Source of the DNA: Wocania_A spongiicola
Lineage (GTDB): Bacteria > Bacteroidota > Bacteroidia > Flavobacteriales > Flavobacteriaceae
Length of the DNA stretch: 64,000 nucleotides
Assembly: GCF_023502325.1 (NCBI RefSeq)
Contig: NZ_JAMFLZ010000008.1
Coordinates: 1-64,000, forward strand
Direction: 5' to 3'
This document shows, piece after piece, positions 54,567 to 63,445 of the stretch. The position numbers were made by a program, and so were the translations under genes. The number at the start of each line of letters is the position of its first letter. Positions within the stretch are counted from its first letter, which is position 1. The notes below the pieces were generated by a model that did not search any database, was not told the DNA's origin, and was given only the letters and a program-made list of their open reading frames with translations.

Positions 54567-56087
54567 TTATTTTTTCACTAGTTTTATACTTTTCAAGCTA
54601 TTATCAGACTTTATTTTAGCAAAATATAATCCTGCTTTTAAACTAGAACCATCAATTGTTGCTTCACTAGTATCAGGAGTAAGTGATAATACCTGCTTTC
54701 CTAGTATATCATAAACTTGAATAGATGATATTTTTTGGTTTTTAGATTTAACCACCCAACTATCCTGTGTAGGATTTGGATATGCCTTAAATGATGATAA
54801 TTCAAAATCATCAACACTTAAAACGGTGGCTCCTAAGGTAATGTTATCAATGATATAAGTACCTGAAAGACCTTGAGTATCTGTTCCATTTTCATTAGGA
54901 CTTGCAGCTATACCTCCCAAATCTCCAGTATCTGTAAAAATATGCAATCTTTCTCTTGAACCTAATCCTGCATTGAAATCTAATTCTACATTTTTAACAT
55001 CTTGTCCTACAGTTTGAAAATTCGCTTCAAGAGATCCACCACCACCTTGGAAACTAACTCCATGTTGATGTACTTCTCCTGGTGCTGCTGTTGTTGACTG
55101 GATTGTGAATCTTAAAGTATTATTTGCATCATCACTTAGATCAATAGGTGTTGTAAATGTTACTGAGGCATTATCCCAAGCATTAACCGCACCTACTATT
55201 TGTAGTACATCATTTCCAGTACCATTTGAAATTACTGCACCGTCACCTGTTGTCCAACCATCAATAGATCCATTAAAATCAAATGGTAATTCTATTGGGT
55301 ATCCAAATGATACTGTATATGTTTGCGTAGTTGTACCGTTTGCAGCAGTAACTTCAACAGTTGTATCTCCAGGTATTCCTCCAGCGGGAGTAATTATAAC
55401 ACTTGCTCCTGCATCGTTCGTTGTTGCAGTAACAGTAGGTACTAATGTTACTCCATTGGCTACAGCATAAGTATAGCTAATAGTACCTGAATCAAACCCA
55501 GATATTGTAACAGCATCAACTTGTAAATCACTTAATGTCGCATCTGCTCCAACAGGATCTGCTCCTAGACTAATATTGTCTATAATGTATGTCCCTGAAA
55601 GACTTGAAGTATCTGTCCCACTAACATTAGGAGTGGCCTGTATAGCTCCCAAATTTCCAACATCTGTAAAAATGTGTAATCTATCTCTTGAACCTAAACC
55701 TGAATTGAAATCTAACTCTACATTTAAAACATCAGTCCCTACAGTTTGAAAATTAGCTTCATAAGATGGTTGACCATCACTTTGGAAACTAACTCCATGT
55801 TGGTGTATTTCTCCTGGATTTGCTGTTGTTGACTGGATTGTAAATCTTAAAGTATTATTTGCATCATCACTTAAATCAATAGCTGAAGCAAATGTTACAT
55901 TCGCGTTATCCCATGCTTGTCCAGCTCCACCTATAATTTCAAGTACATCACTTCCTGTACCATTTGAAACAGTTGCGTTATCTCCTACCCATCCGTCAAG
56001 AGTTCCTTCAAAATCAAAAGGCAATGCTTGGGAAAATCCAAAAGATGCAGTTAAGAGCATTAATAATAAAGTAATTTTTTTCATCAT
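54567..56087 (-). CDS. T9SS-secreted protein with two CBM-like modules
   Basis: A 506-residue secreted protein. It has a signal peptide ('LLTASFGFSQ'); module A (about 22-172, 'LPFDFEGTLDGWVGDNA' to 'SGTYIIDNISLG'); a cadherin-like beta-sandwich spacer (about 176-262); module B (about 264-423, near copy of A); and a type A T9SS sorting domain (about 430-506, 'FKAYPNPTQDSW' to 'SIKLVKK'). The modules resemble jelly-roll carbohydrate-binding domains. No catalytic motif is seen. Located between the starch and laminarin genes, it is likely a surface glucan binder; laminarin is the better guess because the next genes on the same strand belong to that set. Confidence 0.75.
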   Translation of the reverse strand: MMKKITLLLMLLTASFGFSQALPFDFEGTLDGWVGDNATVSNGTGSDVLEIIGGAGQAWDNANVTFASAIDLSDDANNTLRFTIQSTTANPGEIHQHGVSFQSDGQPSYEANFQTVGTDVLNVELDFNSGLGSRDRLHIFTDVGNLGAIQATPNVSGTDTSSLSGTYIIDNISLGADPVGADATLSDLQVDAVTISGFDSGTISYTYAVANGVTLVPTVTATTNDAGASVIITPAGGIPGDTTVEVTAANGTTTQTYTVSFGYPIELPFDFNGSIDGWTTGDGAVISNGTGNDVLQIVGAVNAWDNASVTFTTPIDLSDDANNTLRFTIQSTTAAPGEVHQHGVSFQGGGGSLEANFQTVGQDVKNVELDFNAGLGSRERLHIFTDTGDLGGIAASPNENGTDTQGLSGTYIIDNITLGATVLSVDDFELSSFKAYPNPTQDSWVVKSKNQKISSIQVYDILGKQVLSLTPDTSEATIDGSSLKAGLYFAKIKSDNSLKSIKLVKK

Positions 56088-56532
56088 AAATTAGTTTTTA
56101 GATTAGTTAATTTTTAATCAAAATCAGTATTCAATTAGTACATTCGAAATGGAATAACAGAAATCTATTTTTCGATATTTATAAATATAAAGGGGAATTA
56201 TTATAGAATTACTATAATATAGCACTACAAAAAACATACAATAAAGCAAATAGATGTTTTTAATATGATTTTAATAAAAACTCTAGTAGTCACAAGGTTT
56301 TTGACAGCACATCATTTTAATTAAAATCGATATGCTGCTGATTTTTATAGCTTTGTATGGGTAATGTATAGGTAATGATGATACAAAAAAAACAATCTAC
56401 TATTGTTAGAAGCTAAAATGGCATCATAAAACACTAGTTAACTGATCATTACATAGACAAATGATCTATTATTCATATAATTTTATGCCATAATATTAAA
56501 AAAATAGAAATAAAATAATCTCGAAGAAATCT
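56088..56532. other. Intergenic region upstream of the T9SS CBM-like gene
   Basis: About 445 bp, AT-rich, without a credible gene. It contains the palindrome ATTTTAATTAAAAT (56314-56327) within a longer imperfect inverted repeat (56305-56341, CAGCA...TGCTG) and a TAGCTTTG -7-like element on the plus strand (56348-56355) with no gene after it. It probably holds the promoter of the minus-strand gene. Confidence 0.5.
56305..56341. promoter_or_regulatory. Imperfect inverted repeat around an AT palindrome
   Basis: The arms CAGCACATC and CGATATGCTGCTG flank the perfect 14-bp palindrome ATTTTAATTAAAAT. It could be a regulator site for the gene at 54567 or a distant hairpin after the gene at 56533. 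Confidence 0.35.
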
Positions 56533-59500
56533 CTAATTACTAAGGTTAAATATAGAAAAAGGAGAATTATTATTCGCAACAATAATTAGGCTCTTATTAG
56601 GCTGAGTAATGCTACTAATGTTTCGGCTATCTTGAGGAACATAAAAACCACTTTCTAATGGTGATAGTTTTTTAAATTTGTTTTTACCATCTCCTAATAA
56701 AACATTTCCTATACCGGCATCATAACGTGTTGTTTCTACTTCTACGCCATAATGATTACCAACAGTGATAATATCTTTAAAACCATCTTTATTGAAATCT
56801 AATACGAGAGCCGACTTAATTGGAGATATTTGTGCTTGTATTGGTAAACTATTCTTTACAAGCTTACCGTTTTCGTTTATTAGAATAATACTTTCAAAAC
56901 TATTTATTTCATAAACAACTGCCTCTTCTACTTTATCTTCTGGTAAAATATCCACTAATTTTGAAGATGCAAAGCTATGAAAATCTTTAAATTTATCAGC
57001 AACGTAGGGCATTTGCTGGCTTGTACATTCTCTGCCACGTAATGGTACATAATCATCCTTATAGAACTTTGCTAAAATAATATCGTTAGTTCCGTTATTA
57101 TCAAAATCGTTAGCATACACCTTAAATGGATGTTCTTTTGAGGCTTTAAATTTATTGTTTTTTCCAAGATTACCAATAATATAATCATCATCACCATCAT
57201 TATCTAAATCACTAGCGGTAACGGACCACCAAATGCCTCTGGTCCCATTTAATTCATATTCTTCAGAACTATTTACAAAGGTTCCAGAGTCATTTTCCAA
57301 AATAGTAATTTCCATCCACTCCCCTACTATCATTAAATCATCATCTCCATCTTTATCAATATCCGTAAAAACAGCATCTGTAACCATACCAATATTTTTC
57401 AATGCACTAGCTACTTTATCAGGTGCTAATGAAAATCTCCCGTTATTATTCATCAGAATAAAACTGCTAGCTGGAAAGCCATATTTTCCAGAGATAAGTC
57501 TTGTACCAACAAATAAATCTAGATCTCCGTCCTTATCAATATCAGAAGCTTTAATACTTTGTGAACTTTCATAAATATTAGGTAAAGCATCATTGCTTTT
57601 AACAAACTCTCCTATACCATTGTTTAAGTACAACCTATCCTTTAAAAGTTTATTGCCTCTTTTATATTCACTACCTCCGCTAGTAACATATAAATCAAGA
57701 TCATCATCATTATCTACATCCAAAAATAAAGCTTCCAAATCTTCTGAGGCTTTATCATTTTCCCATGGTTGAAACTTAGATTCTTCAAAGCTACCTTCCT
57801 TATTCTGTAGATATAGTATACCTCTTTGACCAGCAGCTCCACTTACAAATAAATCTTCAAGGTTATCTCCATTTACATCTCCAACTGCTGTGAAAGGACC
57901 ATTTTGTGAAATATTATGAGGTAATAAGACCTCTTCTTGAAACTCATTAAACTCGTTCTCTTTATGAGTAAATGCTAATCCCAAACTAGTAGGTTCTACT
58001 TGAGTTAGCAATGTTTCTTTCTCATCATTAGTCTTAGAGGTATTTTCCGCTTTTGAATATTTAACCGTTAATTCGCTATTTGCACTTACATTTTTAAATA
58101 CATTAGTTTTTCCATCTGGCCATATAACTTCAACTTTTTCTACCTCAACATCTTTACCTAAACCAAAAAACAAACCAGATTCAACCGAAGACAAATATCC
58201 ACGGGTTACTGTGTTTTCTGCTATTTGTGTTTTTCCATTATGATGAATTATAGCTTTTGCGCCATAGCCAAATTTATTTTCGTCGGCTCCTTTTAGGCTA
58301 ATTTCAAAAAAATTACCAGTCGCTTTATTTTCATAAACAAAGGCAGATGCCTCCATATTATTAACTACAACGTCTAAATCGCCGTCATTATCTAAATCAC
58401 CATAGGCCATACCGCTTGAAAAACTTGGTGTGCTAAACCCCCAGTCTTTCGTTACTTTATCAAATTTTAATCCTCCAGTATTCTTGTAAGCATGATTAGC
58501 TAGAGGTACGGATGGTGCTAATTTTGCCATACTCAAAAAATCTTGTGATCCTGTATTGAGTTTCTCACTTAATCCTGTTAAAAAATCATTATTACGGACA
58601 TCCTTTTTAACACCATTTGAGACTATTATATCCTTATAACCATCATTATCTAAATCAACAAGTAAACCTGCCCAACTCCAATCTGTTTTGGCAATTCCTG
58701 CTATACTTGCAACATCTGAAAAGCTTCCATTTCCATTATTTATCTGAAGCGTATTTGCCATATATTGATAATGCCTACCAGAATTTACAATTTTATAAAA
58801 TTCTTCCGTACTCATTGACCCCATGTTGGTTTTAGACCTGTAATGATCATCTGAAGCCATATCCAATGTGATTAAATCCATAAGGCCATCATTGTTTATG
58901 TCTCCAGTGTCTGTACCCATGCTAAATTGAGAAATATGTTTTAGGTTTTTATCTATAACATTTTTAAACGTCCCATTTCCATTATTATAATACATAACAT
59001 CTGGCTCGTCATAATCATTGGCAACGTATAAATCAACCCATCCGTCATTATTAAAATCAGTGGCACTAACACTCAACCCATATGTTAATGCTTCTGAAAT
59101 ACCTGATTCTTTTGAAACATTACGATATCTTCCATTATCATTCCTATAGAGTTTATCAGAATAATATATTTCACGCTTTTTTGGAATATTAATATAACGC
59201 TTAAATAATCGTGCATCAGGTAGTTGATTAACTTGATACATATCTAAGTCTCCATCATTATCCATATCAAAAAAAACGGCTTGTGAAGAAAAGCCTGCAT
59301 CCGCCAAACCATATTGCATTGCAGATTCTGTAAAAGTGAGGTCTTTATTATTTATATACAATTGGTTTTTTCGCTCTTCAGGGTCCATTGAGTCACCATT
59401 TCGACTAACATAAATATCTAAATATCCATCATTATTAACATCAGCCATGGTAACTCCCCATGACCAACCACTATTTCTGGCAGCCCTAGATTTTTTTGTT

Positions 59501-59826
59501 ATATCTTCAAATTGAAATCCACCTTTATTTAAATATAGTCTATCACTAACTTGATTTCCACAGAAGAATATATCTGGTAATCCATCATTATTAATATCTC
59601 CAATAGCAACACCAGCACCACTGTATATCTGATTATAGTATAAATGGTTTACTTTTTCAGATTCTTTAATAGTGTTATTAAAATCTATACCTGTTTTATC
59701 AGGAGATAATAACTCAAAACCTCCAGTTAATGTTTCAGGATTTAAATTACGTTTAGGTTTTTGACACGAGAAAGTCAAAATAACCGTAAGAAAGATTGTT
59801 ATACGATAAGAAAATTTAATCATCAC
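56533..59826 (-). CDS. CRTAC1-type FG-GAP/VCBS repeat lipoprotein with ASPIC/UnbV domain
   Basis: A 1097-residue lipoprotein (C21, 'ILTFSCQKPK'). It is built of FG-GAP/VCBS propeller repeats with many calcium-loop motifs of the D-NNDG-D type ('DINNDGLPDIFF', 'DVNNDGYLDIYV', 'DLDNDGDLDVVV'). An ASPIC/UnbV domain (about 520-590, 'SVESGLFFGLGKDVEVEKVEVIWPDG' in parts) sits between two propellers. In flavobacteria such proteins are encoded next to SusC/SusD genes and are thought to bind surface glycans. Function is not proven. It is upstream of the T9SS CBM-like gene and downstream of GH17. Confidence 0.88.
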   Translation of the reverse strand: MMIKFSYRITIFLTVILTFSCQKPKRNLNPETLTGGFELLSPDKTGIDFNNTIKESEKVNHLYYNQIYSGAGVAIGDINNDGLPDIFFCGNQVSDRLYLNKGGFQFEDITKKSRAARNSGWSWGVTMADVNNDGYLDIYVSRNGDSMDPEERKNQLYINNKDLTFTESAMQYGLADAGFSSQAVFFDMDNDGDLDMYQVNQLPDARLFKRYINIPKKREIYYSDKLYRNDNGRYRNVSKESGISEALTYGLSVSATDFNNDGWVDLYVANDYDEPDVMYYNNGNGTFKNVIDKNLKHISQFSMGTDTGDINNDGLMDLITLDMASDDHYRSKTNMGSMSTEEFYKIVNSGRHYQYMANTLQINNGNGSFSDVASIAGIAKTDWSWAGLLVDLDNDGYKDIIVSNGVKKDVRNNDFLTGLSEKLNTGSQDFLSMAKLAPSVPLANHAYKNTGGLKFDKVTKDWGFSTPSFSSGMAYGDLDNDGDLDVVVNNMEASAFVYENKATGNFFEISLKGADENKFGYGAKAIIHHNGKTQIAENTVTRGYLSSVESGLFFGLGKDVEVEKVEVIWPDGKTNVFKNVSANSELTVKYSKAENTSKTNDEKETLLTQVEPTSLGLAFTHKENEFNEFQEEVLLPHNISQNGPFTAVGDVNGDNLEDLFVSGAAGQRGILYLQNKEGSFEESKFQPWENDKASEDLEALFLDVDNDDDLDLYVTSGGSEYKRGNKLLKDRLYLNNGIGEFVKSNDALPNIYESSQSIKASDIDKDGDLDLFVGTRLISGKYGFPASSFILMNNNGRFSLAPDKVASALKNIGMVTDAVFTDIDKDGDDDLMIVGEWMEITILENDSGTFVNSSEEYELNGTRGIWWSVTASDLDNDGDDDYIIGNLGKNNKFKASKEHPFKVYANDFDNNGTNDIILAKFYKDDYVPLRGRECTSQQMPYVADKFKDFHSFASSKLVDILPEDKVEEAVVYEINSFESIILINENGKLVKNSLPIQAQISPIKSALVLDFNKDGFKDIITVGNHYGVEVETTRYDAGIGNVLLGDGKNKFKKLSPLESGFYVPQDSRNISSITQPNKSLIIVANNNSPFSIFNLSN

Positions 59827-59953
59827 AATTTTTAAATTAAAATACTAAATGTTTTTTGAAAATAAATGAATACATAACCTTTCCTTTAGAATATTAAAAA
59901 TTAATGTTTTATTTCATATCTCAATTTAAGTTTTATTCTAAAATCATAAAAGT

Positions 59954-60880
59954 TTAAACAAAAATCTTTTTGTTTTGTAACATTAAAGGTTTTCTGTAAA
60001 ATTTAGGGCTCTCATCTTTGTCCCATAAACCCCAGAATGCACCAACATCTCCTTCTGCTCCAACTTTCCAAGATTCATCAAATGATGAGAAATAGAATAT
60101 ATCAATATCTTCATCACGAGACCATTGTTGTGTGTTTATAAAGTATTTGATAGCATTATCAAATGAAGGGATAGCACCTTGTAAACCTTCGCCCTGACTA
60201 GGCCATCCTGTTTCTGAAATAATCACTTTTTTACCATTTGCAGCTTTGATTGCTTGATTATACATATCTTTCATATATATGAGTGAATATTCATTACTAC
60301 AACCTTCCCAATATGGGTAACAGTTTGCTAATATAACATCGCAAGCCTCAGCTATTTTTGGTCGTTGTGTAAACTCATAATAGGCATCTACATATCCCAT
60401 AGGAATATTCGGGATAGCATCTTTAACTTGATACATAAAACCTAAAAGTTCGTCCTCTGTTAAATCGCCACGGTACATCACCTCGTTACCTACTGCTGCA
60501 ATATCAACATATCCTTCTTTAGCTAATTTTATAAGCCCCCAAATTTCTTTTTTGTTAATCTCTGCATCATCTCCTAACCAAGCTCCTACGAGAGTTTTAA
60601 TACCGTATTCTTTTGCTATTATAGGAATTAGCTCATTACCATCAGTACAAGAAAACGATCGTATCCATTTGGTATATGGCTTTATAACTTTCATCCGCCT
60701 TCTTATCTGCTCTTCTGTAATCTGATTTCCTGGATGTTGCCCTTCTTCATATGGGCTAAAACACAAACCGTGCATCCCTTTTCCTAAAACACGATTATAT
60801 ATATTTTGCAACCCTTTTGTTGTTTTATCATAAAGATTTCCTCCTGATAAAGACATTAATTTATTTGCTCTATATGACAT
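59954..60880 (-). CDS. GH17 beta-1,3-glucanase (laminarinase), copy 1
   Basis: A 308-residue GH17 enzyme with the catalytic acid in 'AAVGNEVMYRGD' (E133) and nucleophile in 'VIISETGWPSQG' (E223), the GH17 signature. 'CYPYWEGC' and 'FYFSSFDESWKVG' line the cleft. It acts on laminarin-type beta-1,3-glucans or oligosaccharides. No signal peptide is seen in the first 40 residues ('MSYRANKLMSLSGGNLYDK'), so it appears cytoplasmic. It is the gene after the GPH symporter (19 bp), paralogous to the copy at 62497. Transglycosylation is an alternative for a cytoplasmic GH17. Confidence 0.9.
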   Translation of the reverse strand: MSYRANKLMSLSGGNLYDKTTKGLQNIYNRVLGKGMHGLCFSPYEEGQHPGNQITEEQIRRRMKVIKPYTKWIRSFSCTDGNELIPIIAKEYGIKTLVGAWLGDDAEINKKEIWGLIKLAKEGYVDIAAVGNEVMYRGDLTEDELLGFMYQVKDAIPNIPMGYVDAYYEFTQRPKIAEACDVILANCYPYWEGCSNEYSLIYMKDMYNQAIKAANGKKVIISETGWPSQGEGLQGAIPSFDNAIKYFINTQQWSRDEDIDIFYFSSFDESWKVGAEGDVGAFWGLWDKDESPKFYRKPLMLQNKKIFV

Positions 60881-60899
60881 AATTAATAGTATTAAATTT

Positions 60900-62327
60900 T
60901 TATAATTCGGCTCTTCTTTTATCTAATTCCTTCCTAATTTCATTAGATCGTTTTTCGGTAACATCATAGTTACGCATAACATACATAGCTAAAAGTGTAC
61001 CCGCCATAGGAAAAAAACAGAAGAAGGCATGAAGCCCATCAACAGCAGATTGCTGATCTGTAGTAGCAAGATCTGGGTTAAATCCAACAATAGCAATAAT
61101 AACTCCACTTAATGCACCTGCGATTGCAAAACCAACTTTAACCATCCACCAATAAATAGCACCAAATATACCCTCTCGACGCAAACCAGAGTTTAATTCA
61201 TCAATATCAATTACATCAGCAGTCATTGACATCATTATGGTAAACAAGCCTCCTATTCCGAAGGAAAAAAATGGTAGTGCTATAATATATAACCATGGCT
61301 TACCTGGAACAAATAGAAACCATAGCATAATGTATCCTATAACTGAAATTCCTTGAGAAACCAAAAAAGCCTTTTTCTTTCCGATAACCTTAGACATCCA
61401 AGTAACTACTGGTATAACTATAAATGTGGTGCCCAAAGCCCCCAAAGCTCCAAATAGCGAAACCCAGATACCACTAGCCCCAGCATCTCCATTAAACAAC
61501 TTATATACAATGACAAAAAAAGTAAGTGATGCCACAGTATTAAAAGCATTAAAAACTAAAAAAGTAGCAGCGCATAATTTTCTGAATTCCTTAATCTTAA
61601 ATGCTTGAATAAAGCTGAGGAATATGTTTTTTAAGCTTCTTCCTATAGTTGCAAAATTTAACGGTTCATAGTCTTCATTTAGGGTAGATTTACTCTTTAT
61701 GAATATTGCGGGAACCATGGCGCAGATGGCACATGGTATAGCAACCCATATTGCCAATTCTCTTACGGCAACTTCTGCAGATGGAAACCATTCTGGATCA
61801 TACATAATTATCCAAAACAAAGGCGCTATTACCCAAGCCCATTGCCCAATCCATTGGGCCACTGCCATAATATTAGTACGCTCATGAAAATCATCACTCA
61901 TTTCATACCCCATAGCTACATAGGGTACACTAAAAAACGTAAGACCTAAATAAAAGACAATAGACCACAAGAAGAAATACCAAAAATTAAATTGTAAAGA
62001 ATTTTCTTTAAAAAGCTGCCACATGAATATGTAGGCAATGCCCATCATAATTGCTCCAATAAAAACATACTGTCTTCTACGGCCCCATTTTGATTTTGTA
62101 TTATCTGAAATATAACCCATTATTGGGTCGGTAATAGCATCGAATATCCTTGGAAAAAAATAAACAAGAGACCACATCCAACCTGGAAAGCCCAAATCTT
62201 CAACTAAAACAACCATAAATATACCTAGAATAGCAGGAAACATTTGGTTAGCTAACATACCTACCCCAAAAGCTATTTTTTGTCCAAAGGGAACTTTATC
62301 TCTTGATGTAGTCTTAGTTATTGACAT
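60900..62327 (-). CDS. GPH family sugar:cation symporter
   Basis: A 475-residue inner-membrane transporter with about 12 helices. GPH motifs: 'FGVGMLANQMFPAILG', 'FPRIFDAITDPIMGYISD', 'KSKWGRRRQYVFIGA', 'LTFFSVPYVAMGYEM', 'DVIDIDELNSGLRREGIFGAIYWW' in parts. It is bracketed by two GH17 genes on the same strand, so it probably imports laminari-oligosaccharides. It differs from the SLC45-like importer of the starch locus. Confidence 0.9.
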   Translation of the reverse strand: MSITKTTSRDKVPFGQKIAFGVGMLANQMFPAILGIFMVVLVEDLGFPGWMWSLVYFFPRIFDAITDPIMGYISDNTKSKWGRRRQYVFIGAIMMGIAYIFMWQLFKENSLQFNFWYFFLWSIVFYLGLTFFSVPYVAMGYEMSDDFHERTNIMAVAQWIGQWAWVIAPLFWIIMYDPEWFPSAEVAVRELAIWVAIPCAICAMVPAIFIKSKSTLNEDYEPLNFATIGRSLKNIFLSFIQAFKIKEFRKLCAATFLVFNAFNTVASLTFFVIVYKLFNGDAGASGIWVSLFGALGALGTTFIVIPVVTWMSKVIGKKKAFLVSQGISVIGYIMLWFLFVPGKPWLYIIALPFFSFGIGGLFTIMMSMTADVIDIDELNSGLRREGIFGAIYWWMVKVGFAIAGALSGVIIAIVGFNPDLATTDQQSAVDGLHAFFCFFPMAGTLLAMYVMRNYDVTEKRSNEIRKELDKRRAEL

Positions 62328-62496
62328 AATTTAATTTGAATGTGTTTTTATAATTTCTAAATATTCGTTTGATTTTGGGTTTCTTCGTTATACTTTTATT
62401 AAAAAGACACTACTATAAAGGTGTATCTTAACTGTAATAAGTCATTTGTAAACGCAAACTACTTTTGATAGTTCCAGCCATTCACTTGATTCATTA

Positions 62497-63408
62497 TTAA
62501 AATTTTAAATTCTCATGCTTATCCCATAGACCCCAATATGCTCCAACATCACCTTCGTCTCCAGTTTTCCATGATTCATCAAAAGATGAAAAATAAAATA
62601 ATGGAATATCATTTTCCTTAGTCCATCTAACGGTATCAATAAAATATTTCATGGCACTAGTATCACTTGCAATAGCACCATCTAAACCTCCTCCTTCGCT
62701 TGGCCAACCTGTTTCAGTGATAATAATCGGCTTACCTTGAGCCGCATCTACAACAGATCCAAACATAGCTTGCATATGCCCTAATGCATACTCTATTGGG
62801 CACCCTTCCCAATAAGGATATAAGTTTGCTAAAACAACATCAGTACTCTCAACTAAAATAGGATGTCTTGAAAATTCATAATAGGCATCTACATAGCCAA
62901 CAGGAATATCTAACCCTGCTAATGCTTCCTTTACTCGATTAATATACCCGACTAGTTCATCTAAAGTCAAGTCGTTCCTATATAACACTTCATTTCCTAC
63001 CGCAGCAACATCAACATTCCCATCTTTAGCTAGCTTTATTAAACCTTCTATTTCTCTTTCATTATCTTCTTTATCATCACTTAGCCATGCTCCAACTAAA
63101 GTTTTAAGACCATGCTTTTTTGCCATCATTGGTACATATTCATTTCCTTCAATACAAGAAAACGATCGGATAGCACCAACATAAGGTTTTAATATTTTTA
63201 CACGTTGCTCAACCTGTTCCATACTTATATCATCCCCTGGTGATTGCCCATCCTTGTACATGCTAAAACATATACCATGAAAACCATCTTGAATGGTTTT
63301 ATGCCATAACGCTTTTAACTCCTGTAACGAATAACCTGAAAGGTTTATACCTTTAGTTGCTTTTTGACTATATCTTGATTTATAATATGATTCTTCTCTA
63401 TAAGACAT
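62497..63408 (-). CDS. GH17 beta-1,3-glucanase (laminarinase), copy 2
   Basis: A 303-residue GH17 enzyme, a clear paralogue of the copy at 59954 (shared 'KTLVGAWL', 'GYVDAYYEF', 'YPYWEGC', 'FYFSSFDESWK'). The acid is E140 ('AAVGNEVLYRND') and the nucleophile E232 ('IIITETGWPSEGG'). Again no signal peptide is visible, pointing to the cytoplasm. The C terminus is about 20 residues shorter than copy 1, ending at 'KHENLKF'. It lies 37 bp after the partial gene at the window edge and 169 bp before the symporter gene. Confidence 0.9.
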   Translation of the reverse strand: MSYREESYYKSRYSQKATKGINLSGYSLQELKALWHKTIQDGFHGICFSMYKDGQSPGDDISMEQVEQRVKILKPYVGAIRSFSCIEGNEYVPMMAKKHGLKTLVGAWLSDDKEDNEREIEGLIKLAKDGNVDVAAVGNEVLYRNDLTLDELVGYINRVKEALAGLDIPVGYVDAYYEFSRHPILVESTDVVLANLYPYWEGCPIEYALGHMQAMFGSVVDAAQGKPIIITETGWPSEGGGLDGAIASDTSAMKYFIDTVRWTKENDIPLFYFSSFDESWKTGDEGDVGAYWGLWDKHENLKF

Positions 63409-63445
63409 TTTTATTTTCTAATTTTTTCAATAATTAAACATGCAT

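Noticed and set aside
62395..62425. Terminator between GH17 copy 2 and the GPH symporter
   Set aside because: A short bulged stem (ACAC/GTGT plus three pairs) with few T's; too weak to call.
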